Shown here: positions 21,991-33,308 of the stretch, one piece after another | Layout: each line of letters begins with the position of its first letter | Numbering within the stretch: the stretch's first letter is position 1 | NCBI RefSeq assembly: GCF_963675165.1 | Contig: NC_087377.1 | Span: forward strand, 11,518,632-11,582,631 | Direction of reading: 5' to 3' | DNA: 64,000 nt | Source: Halichondria panicea | Lineage: Eukaryota; Porifera; Demospongiae; Suberitida; Halichondriidae | Notes under the pieces: generated by a model | What the model was told of the DNA's origin: nothing | The model's database searches: none | The model's input: only the letters and a program-made list of their open reading frames with translations | Translations under genes and position numbers: made by a program

Positions 21991-23570
21991 ATTGGATTGT
22001 ATTTTCCCTCTGAGGATCATTTTCCCCACAACTGACAGAGTGAGGTGAGACAGTCCACTCGAGCAGTGCTCTGTGGGTGGGGGGGGGGGGGGGGTACATG
22101 TAATTAAGTGGAGTTTGCAGATCTCATTATCTATTGAAATAGCTTAATGTAGGAAACAAGGACAGAGCAACATTGAACACACTAGATACATGCATGTCGT
22201 CACAGTACGATTACACAAATACAAGAAAATTTTATGTGGAATTAATCTACTTCAAAAGTTTCTGACAGTGTCAGCTTTTGAGGAAATTTAGGTGATCTAG
22301 CTGTCTAAGAAATTTCAACCGACGCTATCGAACAACATGCATCACTAAAGTAACTTTATAACTTAGAGAGCATTGGGTCACCACCTGCAGAGAACGTCTG
22401 ACATGTGTGCACGAATAATTACAAGTGCTAGTGTATTTTTTGGCCCGGACGTTATCCCACAATGACATCAATGCACTGAACTTATAGTGATTCGTACATT
22501 CACGCATGTCAGACCTCCTCTGTGGGCATACTGAATGACACAATGAGTATCCTTTTATCACCCATCTCACCAGTTTGAGCAGTGTCTCCAGGAGGTTGAT
22601 ATGTTGAGGGTAGTGTCTGTGTTGTAGTGTCTCAGCATAGAGGGGGAGGAGAGAGGACACTCGGTCACCACACCCACTCACACCACTCAGCTCTCCCAGC
22701 AGGAGAAGGAACTGGAGTGGGTGCACAAGATTAGATTTGGTTAAAATTGCTATTATGTAAACTCTCAGTTATTTGCATCACACAACACATTCACTGGCCC
22801 ACATTAATTTTATCTACTACAACATCTATAAAAGCACGTACCCTTATCACAAACACCATTGTAATTATTATAAGCTAGCATACCTTTATCCTATACCCAC
22901 TTAGCCTCGAATCCAGGCCGATTAAAATACGATTGCATGTGTAATTATCATAGGCGTGGTCCATACACGCCCACGTACTCTCTACATGTACTATGTACAG
23001 TTTGTATATGAAGCTTTATAGCCTTGCTAGCTAGCTGTGGCACTCTATGGTGTTGTCGAGAAGGCTTGCACACTAGTCTGAAACCAGAAGAGGCTCTCAT
23101 CTACCTCTATGATGGCTGGATGGTCGTGATGTTTTGAACTTGGTTTCTGTTACAAATGAGAGCTTCTTTTGGCTTCAGACTAGTGTGCAAGCCTTCTCAA
23201 CAACACCATAGAGGGCCACAGCTAGCCAGCAAGTATTCTCGACAACGCAATAGAGAGCATAAGCCACAGCTTCACAGGAGACAAGTAAATTAATACGGAA
23301 AGAAACTAGTAAACAAACTAGTTTACGTTTTAATTTTACAAAGGTTTATTAAAGTATAACGAGTCACCCAGATTCTGGGTGACTCAGTTTGCGCATGTGC
23401 ACTATCACCCATGCAATAGAGACCAGGCCGTATTTTAATCGGCCTGGTCTCGAGGCTAATACCCACTACACTATAAAGCTATATGCAAAGCTCCACACAT
23501 CGTCATGGAAACACTACAACAGTACACTCACCAGTCGTCCCACGTATGGTTTCAGACAATCCTTGTTCAC
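21991..23570 (-). pseudogene. HEAT-like minus-strand exon set, copy a
   Basis: In minus-strand order the blocks are 23570-23532 (VNKDCLKPYVGRL, 39 nt), 22711-22571 (exactly 141 nt, 47 codons: LLLLGELSGVSGCGDRVSS then LLPLYAETLQHRHYPQHI and NLLETLLKL) and 22070-21991 (a shortened form of the LLEW...GENDPQRE exon). Each has CAG before it and GTGAGT/GTGAGA after it. The Leu-rich amphipathic helices suggest a HEAT/ARM-type helical repeat protein; I do not recognise the family. The middle exon is open in this copy. The last one has lost about 40 bases, so the set is probably non-functional. A TAGCCTCG-family element (22902-23458) is inserted in the intron. Confidence 0.5.
22902..23458. mobile_element. 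557-bp TAGCCTCG-family element, 9-bp target duplication
   Basis: The ends are TAGCCTCGAATCCAGGCC and GGCCTGGTCTCGAGGCTA. The perfect duplication ATACCCACT flanks it (22893-22901, 23459-23467). Inside is a further palindrome (about 23036-23225, sharing GGCTTGCACACTAGTCTGAA and its complement). Confidence 0.85.
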
Positions 23571-23613
23571 CTGTGTGTGTGTGTGTGTGTGTATGTGTGT
23601 GTGTGTGTGTGTA

Positions 23614-23690
<77 letters not shown>
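23571..23690 (+). repeat. (GT)n microsatellite beside a splice acceptor
   Basis: About 120 bp of nearly pure GT with a few AT units. On the minus strand it reads (CA)n ending in CAG, directly at the acceptor of the VNKDCLKPYVGRL exon. Matching tracts stand at the same place in the other copies (28112, 38403, 42167, 46762, 63774). Confidence 0.9.
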
Positions 23691-23691
<1 letters not shown>

Positions 23692-24099
23692 GGGGGGTTG
23701 AATTGTTGAGTTGTAATAAGTATAACCATGAGCATGCATGCATACAATCTTTTTAACAAAGCCTAAAAAAGGCAAACTACCACGCAGATGTATTGTATCA
23801 ACAAAAATCAAATCATAATTACCCCGTGCATGCGTAGCGCGCAGTAGGGGTAGAGTGATGTGCGTGTGTCGGTTTATGTGTGTGTGGACACAAAAATGAG
23901 CTGTTTAAGCAAACTAAACGCTTTCACCATGGACTGCTTTAACTGCTACTGAGACAGTGGTTAAATAATAATGGGTTGAAATTTGTAGGAAATCTTCAAG
24001 GTCGACAAAAAAACTGTTTTCTAATCGATTTAATCGATGATTTATAGATTCACGATCATTCCCAGAATGATACAGTCATTAATACGGTAAAAAGTTATT

Positions 24100-24299
24100 G
24101 TAGCCGTTGTGCGCGTGCAATGAAGCCCAACGCACGGGGTGAATGCTCTATGAGCACCTTGTTATGATTATATTGTCTACGAAAACTGGAAGTGTAATTA
24201 AAAGAAGCTATGAATAAGTTATCATAAAGGAAGTAAACAAGGCGGTTGGGTAATCAGCAATCATATTGAAACCTTCTCACTGTCAAGAAATAATTCGAG
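24100..24299 (+). promoter_or_regulatory. Conserved 5' module upstream of R4, shared with R6, R8 and R9
   Basis: The block from GTGCGCGTGCAATGAAGC through CTCTATGAGCA to TTATCATAAAGGAAGTAAAC precedes the signal exon of R4. It recurs at about 38935-39133 (R6) and 58370-58565 (R9); the last third is also upstream of R8 (54245-54345) and weakly R7 (50460-50561). Promoter or 5' untranslated function is inferred from position and conservation. Confidence 0.45.
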
Positions 24300-25947
24300 A
24301 TGACACTAATAAGACTTCTCTTGATTTGCTTTCTGGCTGGCTTCAGCACTGGTAAGACTGACTATTCAATTATAGATTTCCTTACATTGACACTGCATGT
24401 TTCATAAAGCTCAATATTCAGTGAGTGTGGAGAGACCATGTCCAATGGAAACAGTCACTTTCACCTGCACTGCTCCTGGGGATTCTTTGAGACGGGAACC
24501 ATCAGATGTTTCTCGCATCACTATCCGTCCTACAACCTCTGGTCTTAATGTACCACTAATGCCTCAACCAGGTTACACTGTGACACTGATTGCATTCAAT
24601 GACACTACATTAACATCTACTCTGTCAAGAACAGCAGAGAATGGGATCACTGTGTCCTGTGTGGGGGGGTTTGTGGACTCACTGCTTACTCAAACCACAA
24701 TAGGATCTTCAACAATCCAATTAGTTGGTGAGTGTCCTATTTATTGTCTGTACATAAGCTATAAACACGTAAATATATGTATAGATCCACCAGGACTATC
24801 TTCTATCCTAATTAGACACTCCACTCTGAGTAGCTCAACCAATGAAGTTAGTGTATCTATGCAGTGGGACCCTCCTACTGAGACTGGTGGTAGAGATGAC
24901 CTCACCTACACAGTGACCATCTCACCTCTAGCCCAGCTCTCTGCTACTGTCCTCACATCCACCTCTGTCACTGTGACTGCTCAATACAATGTGGACTACA
25001 CTGTCAGTGTTGTGGCTACCAACTGTGCTGGGAACAGTACAACTGCTGGGTACAACTTTAGGATGGTAACTCGACAGATTCTTTTAAAGTTTATAAACCA
25101 TTTTCCATACAAATAATTAATGTTTCGTTCAGATGGCTGTCCTGTGTTGACCAACCCCATGAATGGAGCCTTTGAACCAGTCTCCAGCAGATTGCCAGGA
25201 TCCATAGTAACCATCCAGTGTGGCGATGGGTATGTATCTGCTGTTACGATGGTGACATGTGAGGGTACACTGATGTGGAGTCCAGACCCTGAGGCTATTG
25301 AGTGTACAGCACTAACTACACCTACTCCCACAACTCGTGAGTTAAGCTCTTGCTGTATTGATAATTAATGCAATATTAATTTTATTCTGTGTTAATTTTT
25401 CACACAGTCCCCCCTCCAATCAACTGCAAGGCTTCACTACCACCACCACGGAATGGCACCATCAGTGATCATTCAGTACCAGCTATTCCCGGTACACAAG
25501 TGACATTCCAGTGTGACGATGAACTGTTCCCTGAGGGCATAATGACTGCCACCTGTCTCGCTACAGGAGAGTGGGATAGGAACACGGGGGAGATCGTCTG
25601 CATAGGCAAGTGTATTCATTACTTGAATACACTTGTAATCATAATTCTCTCTTGAACCACCTACAGCTGCTCTTTGTAACTGTGCCAGCCTATCTGCAGC
25701 TGTCTCCATCAGTGTGGTTGTCACGGCAGCTCTATTTACAATCATTGGATTGTTGATGGGACTCTTGATCATGTATTTGTTCATGCGTAAGAAGGCAGTG
25801 TACTCTCCTGGAGCCAAAGAGGAAGTTAACGTAAGACCCACTGTACCAGCTGGTCCTGTTTATGAAGAGGTGTCACCCAAAGAGGAGATTGAACTGAACA
25901 CTAACCAGGCTTATGGACCATTAGTAATTTCATCAACAGTTAATTAA
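24300..25947 (+). pseudogene. R4: Ig-FN3-CCPx2 receptor with splice-phase break and lost stop
   Basis: Exons are 24300-24351 (signal, MTLIRLLLICFLAGFST), 24410-24727 (Ig), 24785-25065 (FN3), 25133-25336 and 25408-25605 (CCPs), 25667-25947 (membrane and tail). The second CCP exon ends at a GC donor (ATAG|GCAAGT). Three defects stand out. The Ig core Trp is Arg (LRREPSD; LRW in the relatives). One base is missing at the FN3 donor (GGAT|GGTAAC against GGATCGGTGAGT), so the join reads into TGA after five codons. A deletion of about 18 bases removed the normal stop, so the tail continues as AYGPLVISSTVN into former 3' untranslated sequence. It may yield at most a secreted Ig-FN3 fragment. Confidence 0.75.
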
Positions 25948-27081
25948 TAATGTAGATGTACATAGCACTATACATACGTTCATTATCAACAACCTAGCTA
26001 AGAACAATGTAAACAATAACATTGTTCATTAAAAAGCCACTACATGTTTTGTATCAAAAGTCAAAGAAGCTATAATAATAATAATATAGTGTTCAATAAT
26101 TATATGTATACCTGCAGTCAATGAAAATGATAATAGCATGTGGCATAAAGTTATAACAATTAGGCAGCTGTATATAACTAAAATTAATAGCAGACACTGT
26201 TTAGTATCTACGCGTACGATGGGGTTTTAGAAGCCTTAGAATCGTAAAGGCACTGCTGTATAGTATCCTTAGTGCAGTAATTAAGGGTGGCACAACAAGT
26301 GCCTGGGGTGTTTTAAATCCCATAGACACCAACAAAAGTGTGTCAACTCATTTAGATACTAGTATATATGCGTGCACAATCTCTCTACATGGCTTCTATA
26401 GAAACCGTGATAATTAAAAGCGAGTATAAGTAAAAGCTGTGAACGCTATGTCAAACCTTTAAGAAACTCCACACAATCTCAACGTGCAACTATTAAAACA
26501 GCCCCTCTAACTCTCTCTATATGTAGTACACGATTACCACCTCTGAGGCACTTCTCACATGTAGATCAGTATAGTTAGACACTGTTTTGGAGGTGTCTAT
26601 GGGATTTAGAAAGAAGCCCACAGGCACTGTTTTAGTATCCCGAGTGGAGTCCCATCAACAATCCAATGATTGTAAAATGTTCTGATTACAAGATGCTAGA
26701 AGTGGCTGAGGGCTTCTAAATCACATGAACACCGACAAAACAATGTCTCTAGATACTAGTACGCATGCGCAAACCTTGCCTACAATACAGCAAATTTATT
26801 TTGCTTGATAACAGGATACTAAGTACGTAAGTTGCGGGTATACTAAGTCCCACAGTATACCTTCTCTGAGGTACTTTTCCCATGTACTTCCCATGTACAG
26901 TTAAGTACGTCTTATCCTAACGTCTAATATGCACACGTACAAAGGAATCCTGAAAGACACTATTATATGATTTGATAGTTGTCTTATAGGCTTTGAGTTG
27001 TTGGCCTAAGTCATAATAATTATTGGTTATACAAGCCTAAGTCATGTAGCTATGTATATAGATTATTACACACTGACTCAC
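25948..27081. other. R4 3' flank, no gene seen
   Basis: The stretch is AT-rich and shares blocks with the R6 (40559-41150) and R7 (52175-52760) 3' flanks: CATCAACAGTTAATTAATGT, the motif CCATAGACACCAACAAAA and a CCTCTGAGGCACTTCTCACATG block. This supports duplication of gene plus flank. I find no coding exon. Confidence 0.6.
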
Positions 27082-28108
27082 ACTGGATTGTGTTGTTCTA
27101 TTCTCCCTCTGAGGATCATTCTCCCCAGCAGCTGACAGAGTGAGGTGAGACAGTCCCACTCCAGCAGACTGCACCACCAGGGCATTGTCACTGCTCTGTG
27201 AGGGGGGGGAGTACTTGTAATAAGTGGAGTATGCAGATCTCATTATCTATTGAAATAGCTTTAAATGTAGGAAACAAGGACAGAGCAACATTGAAGTAGT
27301 TAGATACATGTAGTCACAGTACAATTACACAAATACAAGAAAATGTTCTGTGGAATCGTTTCTTACAGTGTCAGAAAATTTAGGTGATCTCAACCCAACC
27401 TATCGATAGTACAACATACATCACAAAAGTAACTTTATAGACTTAGAGAGCATTAATTGGGTCACCAGAGGACGTCCGACATGTGTTCACGAATAATTAC
27501 TACAAGTGCTAGTGTATTTTTTGGATCACACAAGGACATCAATGCACTGAACTTACATAGTGATTCGTGCACGCATGTCGGACCTCCTCTGGGGTCATAC
27601 TGAATGACACAATGAGTATCCTTTTATCACCCATCTCACCAGTTTGAGCAGTGTCTCCAGGAGGTTGATGTGTTGAGGGTAGTGTCTGTGTCGTAGTGTC
27701 TCAGCACAGAGGGGGAGGAAGGAGGACACTCGGTCATCACACCCACTCACACCACTCAGCTCTCCCAGCAAGAGAATGAAACTGGAGAGGGATACAAGAT
27801 TAGATTTGGTTAAAACTGCTATTACGTATAATTATTATACTCTGCAGTGCCTTGATTTACATCACAACACACAACACATTCATAAGCTCACTTGAGGATT
27901 CTCTTGTGTACACTGGCCCACATTTATCTACCACAACATCTACAAAAACACATACCCTTATCACGAACACCTTGTACATGTACATAATTATAAGCTAGCA
28001 TACCTTTATCCCATACCCCACTACACCATAAAGCTCCACACATCGTCATGGAAACACTACAATAGTACCACTCACCAGTCATCCCACGTAGGGTTTCAGA
28101 CAATCCTT

Positions 28109-28157
<49 letters not shown>

Positions 28158-28387
28158 GTGGGTGGGTGTGTGTGTGGGTGGATGGGGTTGAATTGTTGAG
28201 CTGTAATGTGTAAACATAATTATGTGTGCTACTGAACACATGATATCGGACTCTAGGGGATATAGATTACACAGGCACCATCACATGACCACCCACTCAC
28301 CTTAGTGCCCAGCTCTGCAGTACAGATACAGACTGCCTCTCTCACTGCATGATTGGCCACCTGGCTCTGGGAGATGTAGAAGTTCAC
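27082..28387 (-). pseudogene. HEAT-like minus-strand exon set, copy b (3' part)
   Basis: Blocks in minus order are 28387-28301 (87 nt, 29 codons: VNFYISQSQVANHAVREAV then CICTAELGTK), 28111-28076 (36 nt, a short form of the KDCLKP exon with an in-frame TGA), 27781-27640 (142 nt, one base longer than the open form at 22571-22711) and 27195-27082 (SSDNALVVQSAGVG ... GENDPQRENR). Acceptor CAG and donor GTGAGT flank each. The 29-codon exon is open and HEAT-like (VREAVCICTAEL). The other three carry indels, so this set is probably decayed. The (GT)n tract at 28112-28178 again abuts the short exon. Confidence 0.5.
28112..28178 (+). repeat. (GT)n microsatellite
   Basis: About 67 bp of GT/GC/GG-interrupted repeat, at the same position next to the short exon acceptor as in the other copies. 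Confidence 0.85.
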
Positions 28388-28746
28388 CTGCACACACACA
28401 CACACACACATCAACATCACAACAAGATTGAGACTGCTTCAATAACATACTTACGATACATAGCATTGTTCTACTTAATAACTATAATTATATTGAAAAT
28501 TGTGAGCTAACCTATACTACTAATTAAACGATTGCACTGTCAGAATCGATTCAAATACAGCTATTTGACTCGCCAAAAAGTGTCGTTTTAACTAAACACA
28601 CCTTCCATGGAAACAATCTACCATATAGCCGGTCACACATTTGTAGTTGAGCAATATTTAGTCAGTTTGTGGGATGCATTTTTGTGGCTCTGAGATATGT
28701 AAGCCTACCTGCACAGACACATCACCTTAACAAACAAGATACCGTA

Positions 28747-29146
28747 TATGCTCGATCAGAGGCCGCTCTCGTATAAAGGCCGCACTCATATAGTAGCCTC
28801 CCTTGCTAGCAAAATGTAACATTTAGTAGCCGCTCTCAAATAGTAGCCTCAGTGAACTTTGACTCTAGCATTTCTGCACGTGGTAGCCAAAAAAATATTA
28901 ATACTAGCAGCTAGCTATATGTACGTAGCTACTAGGTACAGGTACCAGCTTGTTAGTGCTTCACAAAGACTTTCTCATGGCAGAGTTCAAGTTTATGCAG
29001 GTGAAAAGAACTTTTGATGACAAACTAAGGTTGTTGAATTAATAAACGCTGCTCTTAAATAAACAGTGGCCTCTCTCGAATTGTAGCCTCGACTCCTCTT
29101 CCAGCAAAATGAAACATTTAGTAGCCGCGGCTCCTGATCAAGCATA
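28747..29146. mobile_element. 400-bp inverted-repeat element, TATGCTCGATCAGAGGCCGC ends
   Basis: The left end TATGCTCGATCAGAGGCCGC and right end GCGGCTCCTGATCAAGCATA are imperfect inverted copies. Repeats of TAGTAGCC and AAATGTAACATTTAG-like blocks lie inside. It is absent from the paralogous intron near 47800, which continues directly from the CGTGGGATATA region to the next exon. Confidence 0.65.
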
Positions 29147-29264
29147 ATTATAATTATGGTACCTTAATTTAGCTATTGCAATAATGATAGAGATCTCAAC
29201 TAACAAATTTGTGCTGCTGGATTTGGCTAGCTCGTACACATTTGTGTTCCAATCACCCACTCAC

Positions 29265-30430
29265 CACTTTGTGGATGTGCTGCTCTACCAGCTGCACTCC
29301 CCTGGTCTGTGTGACCACCCTCCAGGTCTCCTGAGAGTAGAGCCTCACACTCTCAGCCACATAGTACCTGAGGGGGAGGGAGAGATAATGAAATACAGTG
29401 GAACAATAAACAAAGAACCTTCAGAGATAAGGGACACTGTAATAATAAAATAATAAGGACAGTGCTTTCGTCCCCGAAATTTCCTATACTCAAAAACTAT
29501 ATCCTCCAAATAAAAGGAAAACCTCTCTCTATCATATTATTAAGTGCCGTAAATATCAGTAAACATAGATAGTATGAAAAGTTTATAAATGGTAAGCATC
29601 AGTCAACCAACAAACACATTTTGTACTAGGGTGGGTAGATTAGGTAAAGACTTTAGAACGAATAAGCAACAATCACTCTGAGCCCAAACAGACGGTAAAG
29701 ACCCACTCTACAATAAACATGAAGTGAGACAACAGTTAAGCAGATATCTGTGCTTGTGTGTGTGTGCCCCCCCACACACGCACGCACAGTTATCAGAGCT
29801 ACAACCGTTAGTTTTAAAACAGTCAATAGATGCATTTAAAGGGAATGACAACTTAAAATGAAATCAGGGATGATTCATGCATGCAGGTGAATCTTACTGG
29901 ACATGTACTCTACTGTGGTGCTTACGTAGATGTACATACATGCATGCTTGAACGAAAGTTTCAGTCTCACTTCCATTATGCACTACCCCCCCCCCCGGGA
30001 CATACGGGGGATTTTGACTCTAACTTGACTTGAAATGTTACTCCATACTGGGGGATTTGACCTGGCTTTGCGTAGTAATTATAAAGACTGCTTTTATAAC
30101 CTGTTTGCAACTGCTTGGTGCTCAAACCCCCTGTTGACTGGGAGATTTGAACACAGAATCCTTCCCCCCACCAGGGGGAATTTGACCTAAGGTATGGTTA
30201 AATCCTCCATGTTAGCCCGACCCCTCCCGGGGGGGAGGGGAGAGTGGGGCGACACATTGATAGGTGCATTACCACTAGATCTATCACATGCCAATATCTA
30301 TTAAACATACTGATGCATACTCACCAGCTAGCAGCAGCCTCAGGAGTTCCTTTGCCAGTTGCTCCTCCCAGATCTTACTAAGATAATTATGGTCTGCCAG
30401 CTCCCTCCATGTTGGTCGTCCAGAGCAACT
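29265..30430 (-). pseudogene. HEAT-like minus-strand exon set, copy b (5' part)
   Basis: At 29367-29265 a 103-nt exon reads YYVAESVRLYSQETWRVVT then QTRGVQLVEQHIHKV, open, with CAG before and GTGAGT after. At about 30430-30316 is a degraded form of the exon seen intact at 48925-48831 (DDQHAREMGDHKIGEEQL); here the frame is broken and the sequence ATAATTATCTTAGTAAG is inserted. The first block joins the exons at 27082-28387 as part of one former gene. Protein family not recognised. Confidence 0.45.
29985..30240. repeat. C/G-rich short repeats with GGGGGATTTGACC units
   Basis: Irregular copies of CGGGGGATTTTGACT / TGGGGGATTTGACC are spaced by 30-70 bp and bounded by CCCCCCCCCCCGGGAC and CCTCCCGGGGGGGAGG, giving a weak overall inverted symmetry. 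It may be a small transposon; no protein is encoded. Confidence 0.4.
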
Positions 30431-30729
30431 CTTCCATCCCTCCATTAGTCAACCACTTCAGTACAGCAGCTGAGACAAACAGACGGTAAAGATCCACTAC
30501 ACAATAAACATCAAGTGAGACAAGTTCTGATAAAGGGTCATGCATTCTATAACCATTATTTAATGGACACATAAAGGGTCATACAATCTACAACCGCGGA
30601 TGTACATAATCATTACTGGTTGGCTGGTGGCAGTCTCTCCTCTGGGAGGAACTCCCTCGTAACCATAGAGGCTGACATACACAATAAACAATAAAACGTC
30701 TCATGCTTGACATGATACAGGGAACCTCT

Positions 30730-30762
30730 TGCCTCGATTCCAGCAGCCTGGAATCGAGGCTA
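30730..30762. mobile_element. 33-bp palindromic TAGCCTCG-family remnant
   Basis: TGCCTCGATTCCAG and CTGGAATCGAGGCTA form an almost perfect hairpin with a loop of a few bases. The flanks both contain GAACCT but do not give a clean 9-bp duplication. Confidence 0.65.
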
Positions 30763-32282
30763 GAGAACCTTGAGACAGTAATAAAGAGGTGGATGGTAAT
30801 TGAAGCGTTTGGGCTGGTAAATCTGGCTATAGGAAAATGGTGATCGTAATTGTCTCTCACAGATGTTCGCTTCATTTGCTAGGAAAAGGATTGGCTATGG
30901 ATTTTAAGAAAGCTTTGTCCTAAAGCTATGCACGCAGTGGAACATGGGAATTACAGGCTCCTTGTGGTATACTGGTTTAATTAGCTCTTATCTATATCGA
31001 ACAGACATCATTTTTTGTACTGGTCGATCAGCACTTCTTCCTGTTTGTTCAGGTGTACCACTTGTTTACAATAACGATTTACCTGAACAGATCAACTATG
31101 CCTCGTGTTACGTTTTGCAAACGATACCAATTATAAGCTTATTAAATCAATTTCAAGCTTAAATGATGGCCTGCTAATGCAATCGGATGTTGTGAATCAT
31201 TTTTTTGTTGTGGTCTGACAGTATCTTGCACCATGTTATAATTTATTGTATCACTTAATTGCTGTGAAGTTTAGAAATCGTTGATGGTATACGGGTATGA
31301 GCACACACGACACCCTTGCCAAAATAATCCATCTTGTGTTCACGAGTGAATATGTACATACTTGAGACACTAATTAAGGTGTTGACTTGGAAGCTGATTA
31401 GGTAAACATATACATAGTAAGCCATCTTACAACCTTGTCCACATTTAAACATCACACATAATCACATTGCTAAACTATAGTGATTCTTACCACAGCCAAT
31501 GGAATAGGTGAATAGCCACGAGCAGGTAAGGCACAATGTATTATTGCCTTATGGTATGGTAAAGTCAGAGTGTGTAGCATTTTCAACTTTTCCCGTCCCT
31601 CTCTAAACTTTCGTTAACACAGTCACTCGTTTGTGTTTTGTTTTCTTTTGTGCCCATAAAGGTCACTATGACTGGAGCATATACGGTATAATTTTTTTTA
31701 TAGAGTTACTCCCTCTCATGGGCAAATAAAGTGTTGACAGTTTTAAAAACCACCGAAATGGTACTATAGTATTATAGAAACCATATCACTAAAAGATAAA
31801 CTAAGCCACATACAGCAGTTTTAAGCACCTTTGCAACACACACACACAAATGGGTGAACCACAATGTTAACCCACAATGTAAACATGGACTAAAGTCTAT
31901 TTGTGTTGAGTTTGACCTTCATAAAGTTGTCATAACTTTGTCATACTTTATACTGAAATTCAAAGTTTCATATACCTTGGATTCCTTGTTAAGCGCTTCA
32001 ATCTATATGCTGTAGAGCTGGTAAACTCCAACCAGCTAAAAGTTAGCATTTTCCATGCAGAAGTCCCAGGCATACTTGTCCACCACATAAAGCATAAATG
32101 AAACCATAATTGGCCACATAACTTCCGGGGTCGAACTTAACGCAAATAGACTTTCAGTAGGACTACTTGAGTGGTTTCTTTAAGTTTGCAGTATCAAATA
32201 AAAAAATTGGCCAGTGTTGCTATAGATCTAGCAGCTATATAGAGGAGGTTGCTAGCAATTTGAAATGTGAACATGTTGACAG
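30763..32282. other. Gene-free stretch
   Basis: No recognisable exon or complete element. The open frames here are short and lack family features. Confidence 0.6.
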
Positions 32283-32565
32283 CAGTGGTGTAGGAAGAGA
32301 GTTATCACTTAGAGCATGGGATAGTAGAAAGAGCTTAGAGGGTGAGCTGATACCGTTGCGCGTATGCGCACATTAAAGTGTGCCTGCAAGGAGATCTGGG
32401 GGTTTTCCCCCAAAAAGATTAATTTTGCATGCTCTGGGATTGAAATCTAGGCAGGTGTATTTGGTAAAAGCTTGATTCTTTGATTCATTAAGCTTTGACT
32501 AACGCAATTGCAAGCATGCAGTGTTATATAAAGGGGGGCTGCAGTCCCTGGTTCCTACACCACTG
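32283..32565. mobile_element. hAT-like MITE with CAGTGGTGTAGGAA ends
   Basis: CAGTGGTGTAGGAAG at the left is mirrored by TTCCTACACCACTG at the right, in a 283-bp element without coding capacity. A matching target duplication is not evident. Confidence 0.75.
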
Positions 32566-32973
32566 CTGTGATAGTTAGGACTTAGGAGAACACTAAATCT
32601 CTATAAAGAGATACTGGTACAGTGCGAAGTATGTATACATGCAAGGGTCCCATGCATGCACCACATTAATTTTGAGTAACCACAATTTACTATTGTTTCA
32701 TGCTTGTGTTCATGTGTTTGCAAAGGTGCCACAAATAGACAATCACCTTCCTATCCTTAGAATGACAATAACTATTGTATTATCAATTCACTATAGCACC
32801 GGGTATATAATGTACGTGTGTGAACATGTGCACGTACACACAGCTGCTGGCATCACATGAATTCATAACCTAACATGGTCATACAACTGCTTTCTTAACA
32901 GGAAAAACCAACATGCATTAATTAATGCATGCATGCCCACCTAAGCTATAGAGATACATGCTGTACAGCACAA

Positions 32974-33224
32974 CAGTAGAACCTCGATTATCCGGCTTGG
33001 AAGTTTCTTTTTAATCAGATTTGAAAATGGGCGTGTCCCTGAAATGCGCATGCGTATTGCAGCTGTTACTATGGAGACAGGTCTGCTTATCTTCTGCGCA
33101 TGCGCAGACAACCATGTGGCACTGTTGTTTATCAATAAAGTGGGTGGATCAAGGCGTGGTTTATCTATTCGGTTATCCAGCCTGCCTCTGGAACCAAGGT
33201 GTCCGGATAATCGAGGTTCTACTG
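32974..33224. mobile_element. Pogo-like MITE, CAGTAGAACCTCGATTATCC ends
   Basis: The 251-bp element has near-perfect inverted ends (CAGTAGAACCTCGATTATCC and GGATAATCGAGGTTCTACTG), the type shared by pogo/Tigger-derived MITEs. It contains several TGCGCATGCG palindromes. No transposase is encoded. Confidence 0.85.
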
Positions 33225-33262
33225 TAATACTTAATTAACTTAATTAACAATCATTATATAGT

Positions 33263-33308
33263 TAGCCTTGAATCCAGGCCGATTTAAATCGGCCTGGATT
33301 CAAGGCTA
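33263..33308. mobile_element. 46-bp perfect palindrome, TAGCCTTG type
   Basis: Each 23-base arm (TAGCCTTGAATCCAGGCCGA, then TTT) is the exact complement of the other, with no loop. It is the most compact TAGCCTCG-family form seen. Its 9-base flanks agree at only 6 positions. Confidence 0.8.

Noticed and set aside
23389-23811. Open frames of repeated Cys-Val or His-Thr
   Set aside because: These are translations of (GT)n/(CA)n microsatellites, also at 38258-38629 and 42098-42430.
24397-25116. Continuous reading from the Ig exon through the intron into FN3 in R4 (similarly R9 at 58669-59385)
   Set aside because: The intron happens to lack stops and to be in phase, but it has good GT-AG sites and differs in the paralogues, so it is treated as an intron.
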